This document shows, piece by piece, positions 1 to 6,609 of a stretch of DNA of 29,341 nt. Location: NCBI GenBank assembly GCA_040757065.1, contig JBFLXR010000023.1, forward strand, positions 1 to 29,341. The letters are read 5' to 3'. The notes under the pieces were generated by a model. The model saw only the letters and a list, made by a program, of their open reading frames with translations. It made no database searches and was not told the origin of the DNA. Made by a program: the position numbers and the translations under genes. Position 1 is the first letter of the stretch; each line of letters starts with the position of its first letter. The DNA is from JBFLXR01 sp040757065 (GTDB lineage: Bacteria > Pseudomonadota > Gammaproteobacteria > Burkholderiales > Gallionellaceae).

Positions 1-56
1 TTGGTTACCATAGCTTTGCCAAGACAGCCTATTTCGGGATCGGCGGCTCATACTGA
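1..56 (+). CDS. 3' end of an unidentified protein (partial)
   Basis: An open frame enters from the left edge (codons from base 3) and stops at TGA 54-56. The visible tail is 17 residues ending AYFGIGGSY. A hairpin follows seven bases after the stop, which is why I read this frame as a real gene end. A terminal aromatic residue after alternating small/aromatic residues is typical of outer-membrane beta-barrel proteins, but 17 residues cannot identify a family. The other two frames in this stretch give no better explanation. Confidence 0.35.
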   Translation, partial: GYHSFAKTAYFGIGGSY

Positions 57-62
57 TCTAGA

Positions 63-90
63 AGGCCGGGTTGCGATCGCAACCCGGCTT
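63..90 (+). terminator. GC-rich palindromic hairpin, probable terminator of the upstream gene
   Basis: Bases 66-87 form a perfect palindrome with arms CCGGGTTGC and GCAACCCGG around GATC. Pairs 65/88, 64/89 (G-T) and 63/90 extend it. It lies just after the stop codon at 54-56 and directly before the first CRISPR repeat. No long T run follows (only TTATAGTTT), so termination would be imperfect. It could also insulate the array from upstream transcription. Confidence 0.5.
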
Positions 91-127
91 ATAGTTTAAC
101 TCTTCCTCACCCAGGATGAACTACAAT
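91..127 (+). repeat. Degenerate terminal CRISPR repeat
   Basis: Aligned without gaps to the consensus repeat, this copy differs at repeat positions 1, 3, 6, 7, 8, 9, 11, 14, 15 and 23. The last 14 positions, including TACAAT, are unchanged. It marks the 5', cas-distal end of the array, so the identical repeats next to cas2 are probably the younger end. The lost half is the part that would pair with tracrRNA; the kept half would be the putative promoter element for the first crRNA. Confidence 0.9.
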
Positions 128-596
128 TTTTTGCATTGAATGATGTGCAGTTTATAGGTTGTAGCTCCCTCTCTCACCCCGGATGAACTACAATTTGCGC
201 CGTAGGCTTGGCGAGGGTCTTTCGGTTGTAGCTCCCTCTCTCACCCCGGATGAACTACAATTATGTGTTTCCATCGAGCGCGCTACGGCTGGTTGTAGCT
301 CCCTCTCTCACCCCGGATGAACTACAATACAGAATCGAAGGTAGTCTTGGTCTCGTCTGTTGTAGCTCCCTCTCTCACCCCGGATGAACTACAATCGGCA
401 CCACAGAACCGGCGGCCAGCGTCAGGTTGTAGCTCCCTCTCTCACCCCGGATGAACTACAATCCGCAACCAGTGACATTTATAGGTAAAGATGTTGTAGC
501 TCCCTCTCTCACCCCGGATGAACTACAATGAGCAGACGCGGGATTTGCGACGTTACCGGGTTGTAGCTCCCTCTCTCACCCCGGATGAACTACAAT
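91..596 (+). CRISPR. Type II-C CRISPR array, 8 repeats and 7 spacers
   Basis: Repeats start at 91, 158, 225, 292, 359, 426, 493 and 560, an exact 67-base period made of a 37-bp repeat and a 30-bp spacer. The seven repeats from 158 on are identical; they begin GTTGTAGCTCCC and end GATGAACTACAAT. The copy at 91 is degenerate. Repeat ends are inverted (TTGTAG/CTACAA). The repeat strongly resembles the Neisseria meningitidis type II-C repeat, and its reverse complement matches the anti-repeat of the tracrRNA at 5306-5341, so crRNAs are read from the + strand towards cas2. Spacers are 128-157, 195-224, 262-291, 329-358, 396-425, 463-492 and 530-559. I saw no convincing match of a spacer elsewhere in the window. 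The TACAAT at each repeat end could act as a -10 box, as described for Neisseria, but here the TG of an extended -10 is absent. Confidence 0.98.
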
Positions 597-607
597 AGCC
601 TTCGTGG

Positions 608-642
608 AAACGCCCGCCCAGCCTAGTCTGGACGGGCGTTTT
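608..642. terminator. Terminator between the convergent CRISPR array and cas2
   Basis: The arms AAACGCCCGCCCAG and CTGGACGGGCGTTT pair with a single C-A mismatch around a six-base loop (CCTAGT), and the right arm ends in TTTT. It sits 11 bases after the last repeat and 17 bases before the cas2 stop codon. It therefore terminates the + strand array transcript and, with a shorter T run, may also serve the cas operon coming from the other side. Confidence 0.85.
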
Positions 643-658
643 GCGTTGGGAAAATGGG

Positions 659-991
659 TTAGAACAGCAGCATTTGATTGGTTTTGATGGCTTTTTCCTG
701 AAAAAGCGGCAGGCCGACCAGCAGTTTCATGCTGGCAAATTGTTTTTCGGTGACGCTTAGGCAGCGCACGGAACCTTCTGGCGGCAGATTGTCGATCAGG
801 CGTTTGTAGTGTTTTTCCAATGCGTCGCTGCCATTCAAAATGCGTCCGTATACGGAAAACTGGATCATGTCGTAACCATCGTTGATTAAAAACCGGCGAA
901 ACAAGGTGTAGGCACGCCGTTCAGCTTTGGTGGCAACCGGCAAATCGAAGAAGACAAGTAATCGCATAAATCGTCTGGTCTCCTTGCTCAT
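659..991 (-). CDS. cas2: CRISPR-associated endonuclease Cas2 (type II-C)
   Basis: Cas2 forms the central dimer of the Cas1-Cas2 spacer integrase. The 110-aa protein has the usual first beta strand with the conserved acidic residue (MRLLVFFDLPV, Asp about residue 16) and the following segment rich in basic residues (AERRAYTLFRRFL). The C-terminal half ends in a short strand (LFQEKAIKTNQMLLF) typical of the II-C form. The ATG at 991 lies four bases after the cas1 stop, so the two are translationally coupled; the ribosome site is weak. An internal Met at residue 9 is an alternative start, but II-C Cas2 proteins normally carry a few residues before MRLLV. It is the last gene of the operon and faces the array terminator. 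Confidence 0.95.
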   Translation of the reverse strand: MSKETRRFMRLLVFFDLPVATKAERRAYTLFRRFLINDGYDMIQFSVYGRILNGSDALEKHYKRLIDNLPPEGSVRCLSVTEKQFASMKLLVGLPLFQEKAIKTNQMLLF

Positions 992-995
992 GGCT

Positions 996-1901
996 TCAGC
1001 ATTCCAACCGATGCTGTTCCAGTCCGATCAGGTTGGGAAGTTCCAGCAATGTTTCACTGCCGCCGTCATAAATACGCGCCAGACTTTCGATGCTATGCTC
1101 AATGGCAGAAAGTACCGACATCTTGCCGCGCGGCATGCCGACATCCACGTTCAGTAGCCCGACTAGCGCAGCTTTATCGGTGGGGCGCAATTCGTCGGTT
1201 TCCGGGATGGACGAGGTCGCGACATAAAGATCGATAACCGGACGAAAGGGTTCGATGATGTCGTCGGCAAGGTTAAAAGCATTCTGCTCACTGGCATGGA
1301 AGATACCGATGGAGGGCATTAATCCGTGTGCAACCAAGCCTCGCGCAATGGTTCCGCGCAGCACGGCATAACCGTAATCCAGTGCGGCATTGATGAATTG
1401 CTCCTGTTTGCGATAGAAATCTTTGCCGAATAGTCGCGAGAAATAAAACGCGGCGGCTTGCCCCTCCAAGTTATCCGGATCGCCGGAACGAACGCGTCTG
1501 GCATAGGATTCGAGCCGGTCTGCACCGTCTCGACCGGCAAAGCGCAAGCATGCCGCTTGGTTTGCGATCTTTTTGCGTACGATGCTTGCCCATGTCTGCT
1601 TGGCAACGGGGCGAGGTAAATCGAGTTGCAGACGCAGCCAACGTGTGGCGCGCGAATGCGGTAAAAAAGGAAGAAACACCCCGCTGGGGTGGTGCGTGTC
1701 GCCGGTGGCGAATAAGCTAATCCCGTATTCGCCGCAAGCGGAAAGCACCGGGTGAGTTAGCGTGATTTCCCGGTGATTGAGCACGATGACGGCAATGTCT
1801 TCAAACGGCACGAAGGCGGTTTGCTCTTGCTCGATGGCAAGCGAGTAATGCTCTCGCTTGAGCTTGGCCGGACGGGAGATGACCACGCTACGCCAGCTCA
1901 C
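996..1901 (-). CDS. cas1: CRISPR-associated integrase Cas1 (type II-C)
   Basis: Cas1 catalyses spacer integration into the array together with Cas2. I place the start at GTG 1901, giving 301 aa beginning (M)SWRSVVISRPAKL, which matches the usual N-terminus of type II Cas1. GGAGA lies about seven bases upstream. The longer ATG frame from 1991 would overlap cas9 by about 100 bases with low-complexity residues and is unlikely. The catalytic triad is visible: Glu146 in NLEGQAA, His202 in GIFHAS and Glu217 in DDIIEPFRP. The NAALDYGYAVLRG block is a family hallmark. The gene overlaps the end of cas9 by 14 bases, indicating coupled translation. No csn2 or cas4 accompanies it, which fits subtype II-C. 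Confidence 0.96.
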   Translation of the reverse strand: MSWRSVVISRPAKLKREHYSLAIEQEQTAFVPFEDIAVIVLNHREITLTHPVLSACGEYGISLFATGDTHHPSGVFLPFLPHSRATRWLRLQLDLPRPVAKQTWASIVRKKIANQAACLRFAGRDGADRLESYARRVRSGDPDNLEGQAAAFYFSRLFGKDFYRKQEQFINAALDYGYAVLRGTIARGLVAHGLMPSIGIFHASEQNAFNLADDIIEPFRPVIDLYVATSSIPETDELRPTDKAALVGLLNVDVGMPRGKMSVLSAIEHSIESLARIYDGGSETLLELPNLIGLEQHRLEC

Positions 1902-4900
1902 GGCGCGTCTCCGGTGGAGCGGGGTAGAGGTTGCCGAGGGCATCGACATTGAATTTTTCGATATTGAGTGCAGTCTTGACACCAATGCCACGTATCAAAC
2001 CATCCTTACCCACCTGCTGGTTACGATCATGTGACCATACAGCCAAATTGCCAGTAGCACGATCACAGCCCGAGTAGTAGCCAATAATTTGCTCTTTCCC
2101 CTTCTGGCTTATTCTCAATAAGTCATTTGGATATAACGAAAATTGGAACGTGAAACTTTCATTGATTACTGTCCAATCAACTTCGTCCTTTGCCTGCACG
2201 ATCGCCCTGTTCGGCAGCCCGGTCACCCGGTGATGCACATACACCGGCACAAGATGGAACTTGCCTGCCTTGGTGAACACGTCCACGCGCAACATGGTGT
2301 CGTTCTTGGCAATGCCGCCCCGAATCGGAATGCCTGAAAGTTTGTCGATCACCATCGTTACGGTCCGCACAATCGGGCCGGTGGGATTGCCGTCGCGGTC
2401 GGGTTTGCGCAGGGGGTTATCGGATGTAAAAGCTTTGTCGCCTTTGCCGCCGTATGCATCCAATCGCGCACGAATGGCGGCATAAAGCTTTTCGTTTCGG
2501 TGCGGGTCGATGAGTTTGCAGTCTACCCATTCGCCGTCGATTTTTTCTCCCAAGTCTTTCAAGGTCAGGCTGGAGAGCGATGCCTTCTGAGTGACGCCGC
2601 CTTGTGATTCCAGGCGTTTCGGTTGGGCGTAGACCGTATCTTTATGCGCGGCACCGCCATTGCGCCGCTGCGGCGCACGTGAGACGAATAGCGGACGCAG
2701 TTCCTCCAGCGCCTCTTGCGGATAGCTGCCCAGCTGTTCCATTTCCGCGCGCAGCAAAGCGGGGTCGTCAATTTTCAAGCGGGATTCGAGTTCGTTGCGG
2801 AAATGCGGCCAGGGGGTAGGGAAGTGCAATTCCAGTTTGTCGAACATGGCGGGGTTCATGATTTCGCCGGTTTCGGCATCAACAAAACCTTCGCGTACTT
2901 TCTCCAATTCTTTTCGGCGCGAATAGTCGGACAGGCGCTTAACCATGCTGTGGTTGGCCGCCGCAACTACGGTTGCATCCAGCGCGTGGTGGCGGTCAGA
3001 GTCGCTGCGTACTTTGAGCAACCCCCAACGAGCGCGCAGGAAGGCGGTCATTTGTCCGCTCAACACCACGCAGCGCTTGGCGCTGCTTTCTTCGTGCAAT
3101 TTGAGGTGGCGTTCGACGTAGTTCTTGAAGAATTTGCAGATGTAGCGGGTGTCGTTAAGGTTGCGGTCGCGGAAGGAAGCGGCTTCATTCTCTCCAAAAT
3201 CACGCTTGAGCAGCCGGTTGCGCTTGGCTTGGCGGTAGGTTTTGGTTGAGTTAACGAAGCCGACGAAGTTTTGCCAGCGCGGGCTGTTTTCTGCGCCTCC
3301 CAGATATTCGTAGGGCGTTTGGTTTCCCTTGTTACGGTTCTCGCGCGCCAGCACCAGTACCCGGTTGTTCTTGCTGTCGTCGAAGCTGCGGGAATAGGGA
3401 AGGGCGTGATCTATCTCGACGTAGCCCTGTTCGAACAGTCGATGGATGTCCATGGCTTCCAGTGAGTAGGCGCATTTGCCTTGCTGTTCGCGGTAAAGCT
3501 GATATTTCTCGAAATCCTTGCCCTTTACCGCCCCAACGATGCCGAACTCGCTGGCGAATGCGGCTTTATCCTTGTCGTTGCGGTCGCGGAATTCGTCTTG
3601 AGCCTTTTTGATATCGCGGCGTTCATCGAAATTGCGCGATAAATCCCGCGCCATTTCGATATTGACCGTATGCGGAGGGCCGTATTTCCGGATCAGTGCA
3701 TTAACAACCTTGCGCGCTTGGTTGAGTGCGCGCAATACGACCGGATTGCGAGGAATGTCCATTTCCTCGTTGAATTTCATGCGGCCGTCTTTGTCGCGCC
3801 CGGAATAGAACGGCGGCAGATAAGTGTATTCGCCGCTGCCAGCCGGATGCAATTGGCTGTGATGGTAGCCCGCTTTGATGCAGGCTTCGTCATAACGCAG
3901 TCCGGATTCCATGTGCGGCAAGATGTTGTACAGGGCCTTAAGAGAAAGGTTACTGAACTTGTCGAAGCGGATATTGAGCAGTGTTTCAATTAGCTTGTCG
4001 GGGTTCGGTAAGTTCAGTTTGCGCAATTCGGCTTCGGCTTCCGCATCTTCTTTGTATACGGAAAGCACTTCGGCGATTTTGTCCAATAATTGCGGTTTGC
4101 CGCCGAGTGCATCGGTTGAAAGCTGGCTCCATTCATTTTCAAGTTGGGCGTCTTTCAGCAGTTTGCGCAGTGTTTGCCAAGCAGGAAGTTTGACGAGTTT
4201 TTCATCTTCCGGGTTTTTGGCTTTTTCTTCGTTTTTCTGTCTTTCGCTGGGGTAGGCAAGTCCCGCAAATTTGAATTCATCGGACAGGCCGGCTTTAACG
4301 AGGGCATTGCGAAGTTGCTTATAACTGAAATCGCTAGCTTGCTGATAAGGCAGCGGTAACGCGATTTTCCGTTCTGCTTCAGTAAGCGATCGAATCTTGC
4401 CATCTACTACGATACGCAGGTTATTCAAGCGCGTCAGCCAGACATGGCGCTCGGCGGTGAAGCTGGATTTGGGCGCGCGGTATTCTGTCTTTTCGAAAGT
4501 GCAGTATCCAAGCATTTTTAGCAAATCTTTGCCGGACAGTGCTGGTTTCTGCGCCCAGAACAGTCCGCTTTTTTTGTCGCCGTTCCCGAGGATGGCGGTT
4601 TCGAGTTGTTCGCTCGTATGGGCATTGCCGAGTGCGCGTTGTTGCTGGAATAGCATCTTCAATTCATCGGCTAGCAATGCGCGAGAAAGTGCTTGGCTGT
4701 AGTCGCCTTGCTTATTGCGCTGGGCATCGGGAAATTCGCCCATAACCATTTCTGCGGCTGAGCGATAGTTTTTCTCCTGCATTCTTTTTTTGGTGCCGGA
4801 CAAGCCTTTTTTAACTTTGCCGCCTTCGCCCTTGCTATCGCCTTCGGCTGCTTTTTCTTCCGCGCGGCTAATCCAATGGAAACCTCGGTGTTTGCATAGA

Positions 4901-5280
4901 TGGTAGATGACGCGCGCCCATTCTTCGCTGTCGAGCTTGCGGTCGAGTGCTTCCACGCGGAGTTGCCACAGGTTGGGGGTCTTAAAGCCCTTGGCTGGCG
5001 GCTGCTTGAGAACGTTTACATCGGAAATCAATCCATTGCGTTTGAGTAGTCGGGCAAGCTTGGTGAGCCGCCATGCGCGACGGCGCAGTCGTCGGCGCAT
5101 AAGTCGTGCGGTACGACGAGCCAGATTGAGTGATTCACCCTCTTTGGCAGTTTCCGCTTTGTCGAAACATCTTACTCCTAGATCGATAATGCGATTTTCG
5201 CCGAGTACCGCCCAGCCAACCGAGGCGATCCCGATGTCCAATCCAAAAGTTAGCGGGCCGATATTCTGCTTGCCAGTCAT
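1888..5280 (-). CDS. cas9: Cas9 RNA-guided DNA endonuclease, type II-C, Neisseria-like
   Basis: This effector nuclease is guided by crRNA and tracrRNA. The start is ATG 5280 (MTGKQNIGPLTFGLDIG), with AGGGAG six bases upstream; an upstream in-frame ATG at 5316 lies inside the tracrRNA region and is rejected. The 1130-aa protein has RuvC-I (Asp15 in GLDIGIASVGW), an Arg-rich bridge helix (about residues 55-75), RuvC-II (Glu542 in NIEMARDL), HNH (His625 and Asn648 in EIDHALPYSRSFDD...ENRNKGNQTPYEYL) and RuvC-III (His and Asp768 in HHALDATVVAA). The C-terminal PAM-interacting region (VRVDVFTKAGKFHLVPVY, VQAKDEVDW, GIGVKTAL) follows N. meningitidis Cas9 closely, with about 50 extra residues overall. 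At the position of Nme1 His1024 it has Asp1073, and Asn1078 keeps Nme1 Asn1029. All catalytic residues are intact, so it should be active. Confidence 0.98.
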   Translation of the reverse strand: MTGKQNIGPLTFGLDIGIASVGWAVLGENRIIDLGVRCFDKAETAKEGESLNLARRTARLMRRRLRRRAWRLTKLARLLKRNGLISDVNVLKQPPAKGFKTPNLWQLRVEALDRKLDSEEWARVIYHLCKHRGFHWISRAEEKAAEGDSKGEGGKVKKGLSGTKKRMQEKNYRSAAEMVMGEFPDAQRNKQGDYSQALSRALLADELKMLFQQQRALGNAHTSEQLETAILGNGDKKSGLFWAQKPALSGKDLLKMLGYCTFEKTEYRAPKSSFTAERHVWLTRLNNLRIVVDGKIRSLTEAERKIALPLPYQQASDFSYKQLRNALVKAGLSDEFKFAGLAYPSERQKNEEKAKNPEDEKLVKLPAWQTLRKLLKDAQLENEWSQLSTDALGGKPQLLDKIAEVLSVYKEDAEAEAELRKLNLPNPDKLIETLLNIRFDKFSNLSLKALYNILPHMESGLRYDEACIKAGYHHSQLHPAGSGEYTYLPPFYSGRDKDGRMKFNEEMDIPRNPVVLRALNQARKVVNALIRKYGPPHTVNIEMARDLSRNFDERRDIKKAQDEFRDRNDKDKAAFASEFGIVGAVKGKDFEKYQLYREQQGKCAYSLEAMDIHRLFEQGYVEIDHALPYSRSFDDSKNNRVLVLARENRNKGNQTPYEYLGGAENSPRWQNFVGFVNSTKTYRQAKRNRLLKRDFGENEAASFRDRNLNDTRYICKFFKNYVERHLKLHEESSAKRCVVLSGQMTAFLRARWGLLKVRSDSDRHHALDATVVAAANHSMVKRLSDYSRRKELEKVREGFVDAETGEIMNPAMFDKLELHFPTPWPHFRNELESRLKIDDPALLRAEMEQLGSYPQEALEELRPLFVSRAPQRRNGGAAHKDTVYAQPKRLESQGGVTQKASLSSLTLKDLGEKIDGEWVDCKLIDPHRNEKLYAAIRARLDAYGGKGDKAFTSDNPLRKPDRDGNPTGPIVRTVTMVIDKLSGIPIRGGIAKNDTMLRVDVFTKAGKFHLVPVYVHHRVTGLPNRAIVQAKDEVDWTVINESFTFQFSLYPNDLLRISQKGKEQIIGYYSGCDRATGNLAVWSHDRNQQVGKDGLIRGIGVKTALNIEKFNVDALGNLYPAPPETRRELA

Positions 5281-5298
5281 TTTTTTCTCCCTGATAAT
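5270..5298 (+). promoter_or_regulatory. Sigma70-type promoter of the tracrRNA
   Basis: A -35 box TTGCCA (5270-5275) and a -10 box GATAAT (5293-5298) are separated by exactly 17 bases, each matching the consensus at five of six positions. Predicted initiation seven bases downstream falls at about 5305, the first base before the anti-repeat. The -35 to -10 interval spans the cas9 start codon and ribosome binding site on the opposite strand. Confidence 0.8.
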
Positions 5299-5304
5299 AC
5301 GTGC

Positions 5305-5400
5305 GTTGTAGCTCATCCGGGGTGAGAGCCGTTGCTACAATAAAGAATCGAAAGATTCTGTATCCAGCCCGACAGCGACCCTGTCGGGCTTCCCTTTTTT
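5305..5400 (+). ncRNA. tracrRNA of the type II-C system
   Basis: The anti-repeat 5306-5341 is the reverse complement of the CRISPR repeat over two blocks. 5306-5328 pairs over 23 positions with one mismatch, and 5334-5340 pairs over seven positions, separated by a bulge (CCGTT against TCCCT). This is the lower stem, bulge and upper stem arrangement of Neisseria tracrRNA, and the block GCCGTTGCTACAATAA is almost the same as in N. meningitidis. It is followed by a hairpin with arms AGAATC/GATTCT and a GAAA loop (5344-5359). A rho-independent terminator follows, with arms AGCCCGACAG/CTGTCGGGCT (5366-5390) and a T run to 5400. The RNA is about 95 nt and is transcribed divergently from cas9, on the same strand as the array. 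Confidence 0.95.
5366..5400 (+). terminator. Intrinsic terminator ending the tracrRNA
   Basis: A perfect 10-bp stem (5366-5375 with 5381-5390) with a CGACC loop is followed by TCCC and six T residues. It also forms the last structural hairpin of the tracrRNA. Confidence 0.92.
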
Positions 5401-5607
5401 GCTCAACAAGAATAATGCGAATAAGTTGTTTAGGCAACTTTGTTGATGCCGGGCAATTGACTGTAAATATGCGTTCGCCGGCAGTTAGAATGGCTGCATT
5501 GTAAGGGGCGTCTTAGGTAGATTAAGCACTGTCCAATAAAGAAGAAGAGGCATACAATGCCCTCAGGCAGCTGTAGCAGAACAAATAATAAAAGGGGTGT
5601 TCTGGGT

Positions 5608-6585
5608 ATGCATGTCCTGATTACCGGCGGTGCAGGTTTTATCGGCTCGAATCTGGCCGAGTTCCATTTGGGACGCGGTGATAAGGTTCATGTTGTCGAC
5701 GATTTGTCCACCGGCTCGTTGCAGAATATCGCTTCTTTTCTTCCTCATTCCGCATTTCGTTTCGATCAGGCCGACATTCTGACCTGGGCTGGGCTGGCGC
5801 AGGCTGTCGAATGGGCGGATCGCATTTATCACATGGCGGCGGTGGTCGGTGTGCGGCGGGTGCTGGCCGACCCGGTGAAGGTGATGTCTACCAACATGGC
5901 GGGCACCGAGCGGGTGCTGCGCGCGGTACATAGCGGCGGTTGGAATCCTCAAGTCTTGGTCGCTTCCAGTTCCGAAGTCTATGCCTTCAATCCCAAGGCG
6001 GTATTCGCCGAGACCGACGATGTGGTGCTGCGTTCGGGCGGCCGGTTGCGCTGGTCGTATGCGGTGACGAAGCTGGCCGATGAGTTTCTGGCGTTTTCGT
6101 ATGCCCGTCATTATGGGCTGGATATCAAGATCGTCCGGCTGTTCAATACGACAGGCCCGCACCAGACCGGCGCCTACGGCATGGTCGTGCCGAATTTCAT
6201 CCGGCAGGCGGTGCGCGGCGAAGCGGTGACAGTGTTCGGCGACGGTCGGCAAACCCGTTCGTTTTGCGATGTGCGCGATACGGTAGCGATGCTGGATGCC
6301 TTGTGCGAACGGCCGGAGGCTTCCGGAGAGATTGTCAATGTCGGCAACGATCAAGAAATTCCGATCGGTGAGCTGGCGCGGTTGATTATTGCGCGCGCGG
6401 GCAGCACGTCGAAGATTTTGACTGTGCCCTATCGCGAGGCTTATGGTGAGGAATTTGAGGATGTGACGCATCGCCGTCCGGACTTGACTAAGTTGCGCGT
6501 CCTGACGGGCTTTACGCCGCAGTGGACGCTGGAGAGTACCATCGATGACCTGATACGCCGCGAGCGCATGCACGTCTCCGATTAA
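5608..6585 (+). CDS. NAD-dependent nucleotide-sugar epimerase/dehydratase (extended SDR)
   Basis: This is probably a cytoplasmic enzyme that interconverts UDP-sugars for the downstream synthase. The 325-aa product has the NAD-binding motif GGAGFIG at residues 7-13, the serine region ASSSEVYA and the catalytic pair Tyr151/Lys155 in SYAVTK. RLFNTTGPHQTGAYGMVVPNF and a FGDGRQTRSFCDVRD block follow, as in UDP-glucose 4-epimerases, UDP-glucuronate decarboxylases and related enzymes; the substrate cannot be read from sequence. I chose ATG 5608 because the Rossmann strand then starts at residue 2, with AAGGGG upstream. ATG 5557, with GAAGAGG six bases before it, would add 17 residues and is a real alternative. 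It heads the polysaccharide operon, 24 bases before the synthase. With the 6-dehydrogenase at 13573 it could make a hexosaminuronic acid donor. Confidence 0.9.
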   Translation: MHVLITGGAGFIGSNLAEFHLGRGDKVHVVDDLSTGSLQNIASFLPHSAFRFDQADILTWAGLAQAVEWADRIYHMAAVVGVRRVLADPVKVMSTNMAGTERVLRAVHSGGWNPQVLVASSSEVYAFNPKAVFAETDDVVLRSGGRLRWSYAVTKLADEFLAFSYARHYGLDIKIVRLFNTTGPHQTGAYGMVVPNFIRQAVRGEAVTVFGDGRQTRSFCDVRDTVAMLDALCERPEASGEIVNVGNDQEIPIGELARLIIARAGSTSKILTVPYREAYGEEFEDVTHRRPDLTKLRVLTGFTPQWTLESTIDDLIRRERMHVSD

Positions 6586-6609
6586 CCGCACCATTACGCA
6601 GAGGGTAAC

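Noticed and set aside
329..358. Fourth spacer as a match to the tracrRNA (shared AGAATCGAA)
   Set aside because: Only nine bases are shared and the flanks diverge; chance similarity is the simplest explanation.
1902..1991. ATG-started 331-aa version of Cas1
   Set aside because: The added 30 residues lie inside cas9 and have no Cas1 similarity; the GTG at 1901 gives the standard N-terminus.
2716..3249. 177-aa + strand open frame inside cas9
   Set aside because: It is antisense to the RuvC-III/C-terminal part of cas9, has no recognisable domain, and is explained by codon bias of the real gene.
5281..5316. ATG 5316 as the cas9 start
   Set aside because: The 12 extra residues are encoded in the anti-repeat region, and the good ribosome site AGGGAG precedes ATG 5280.
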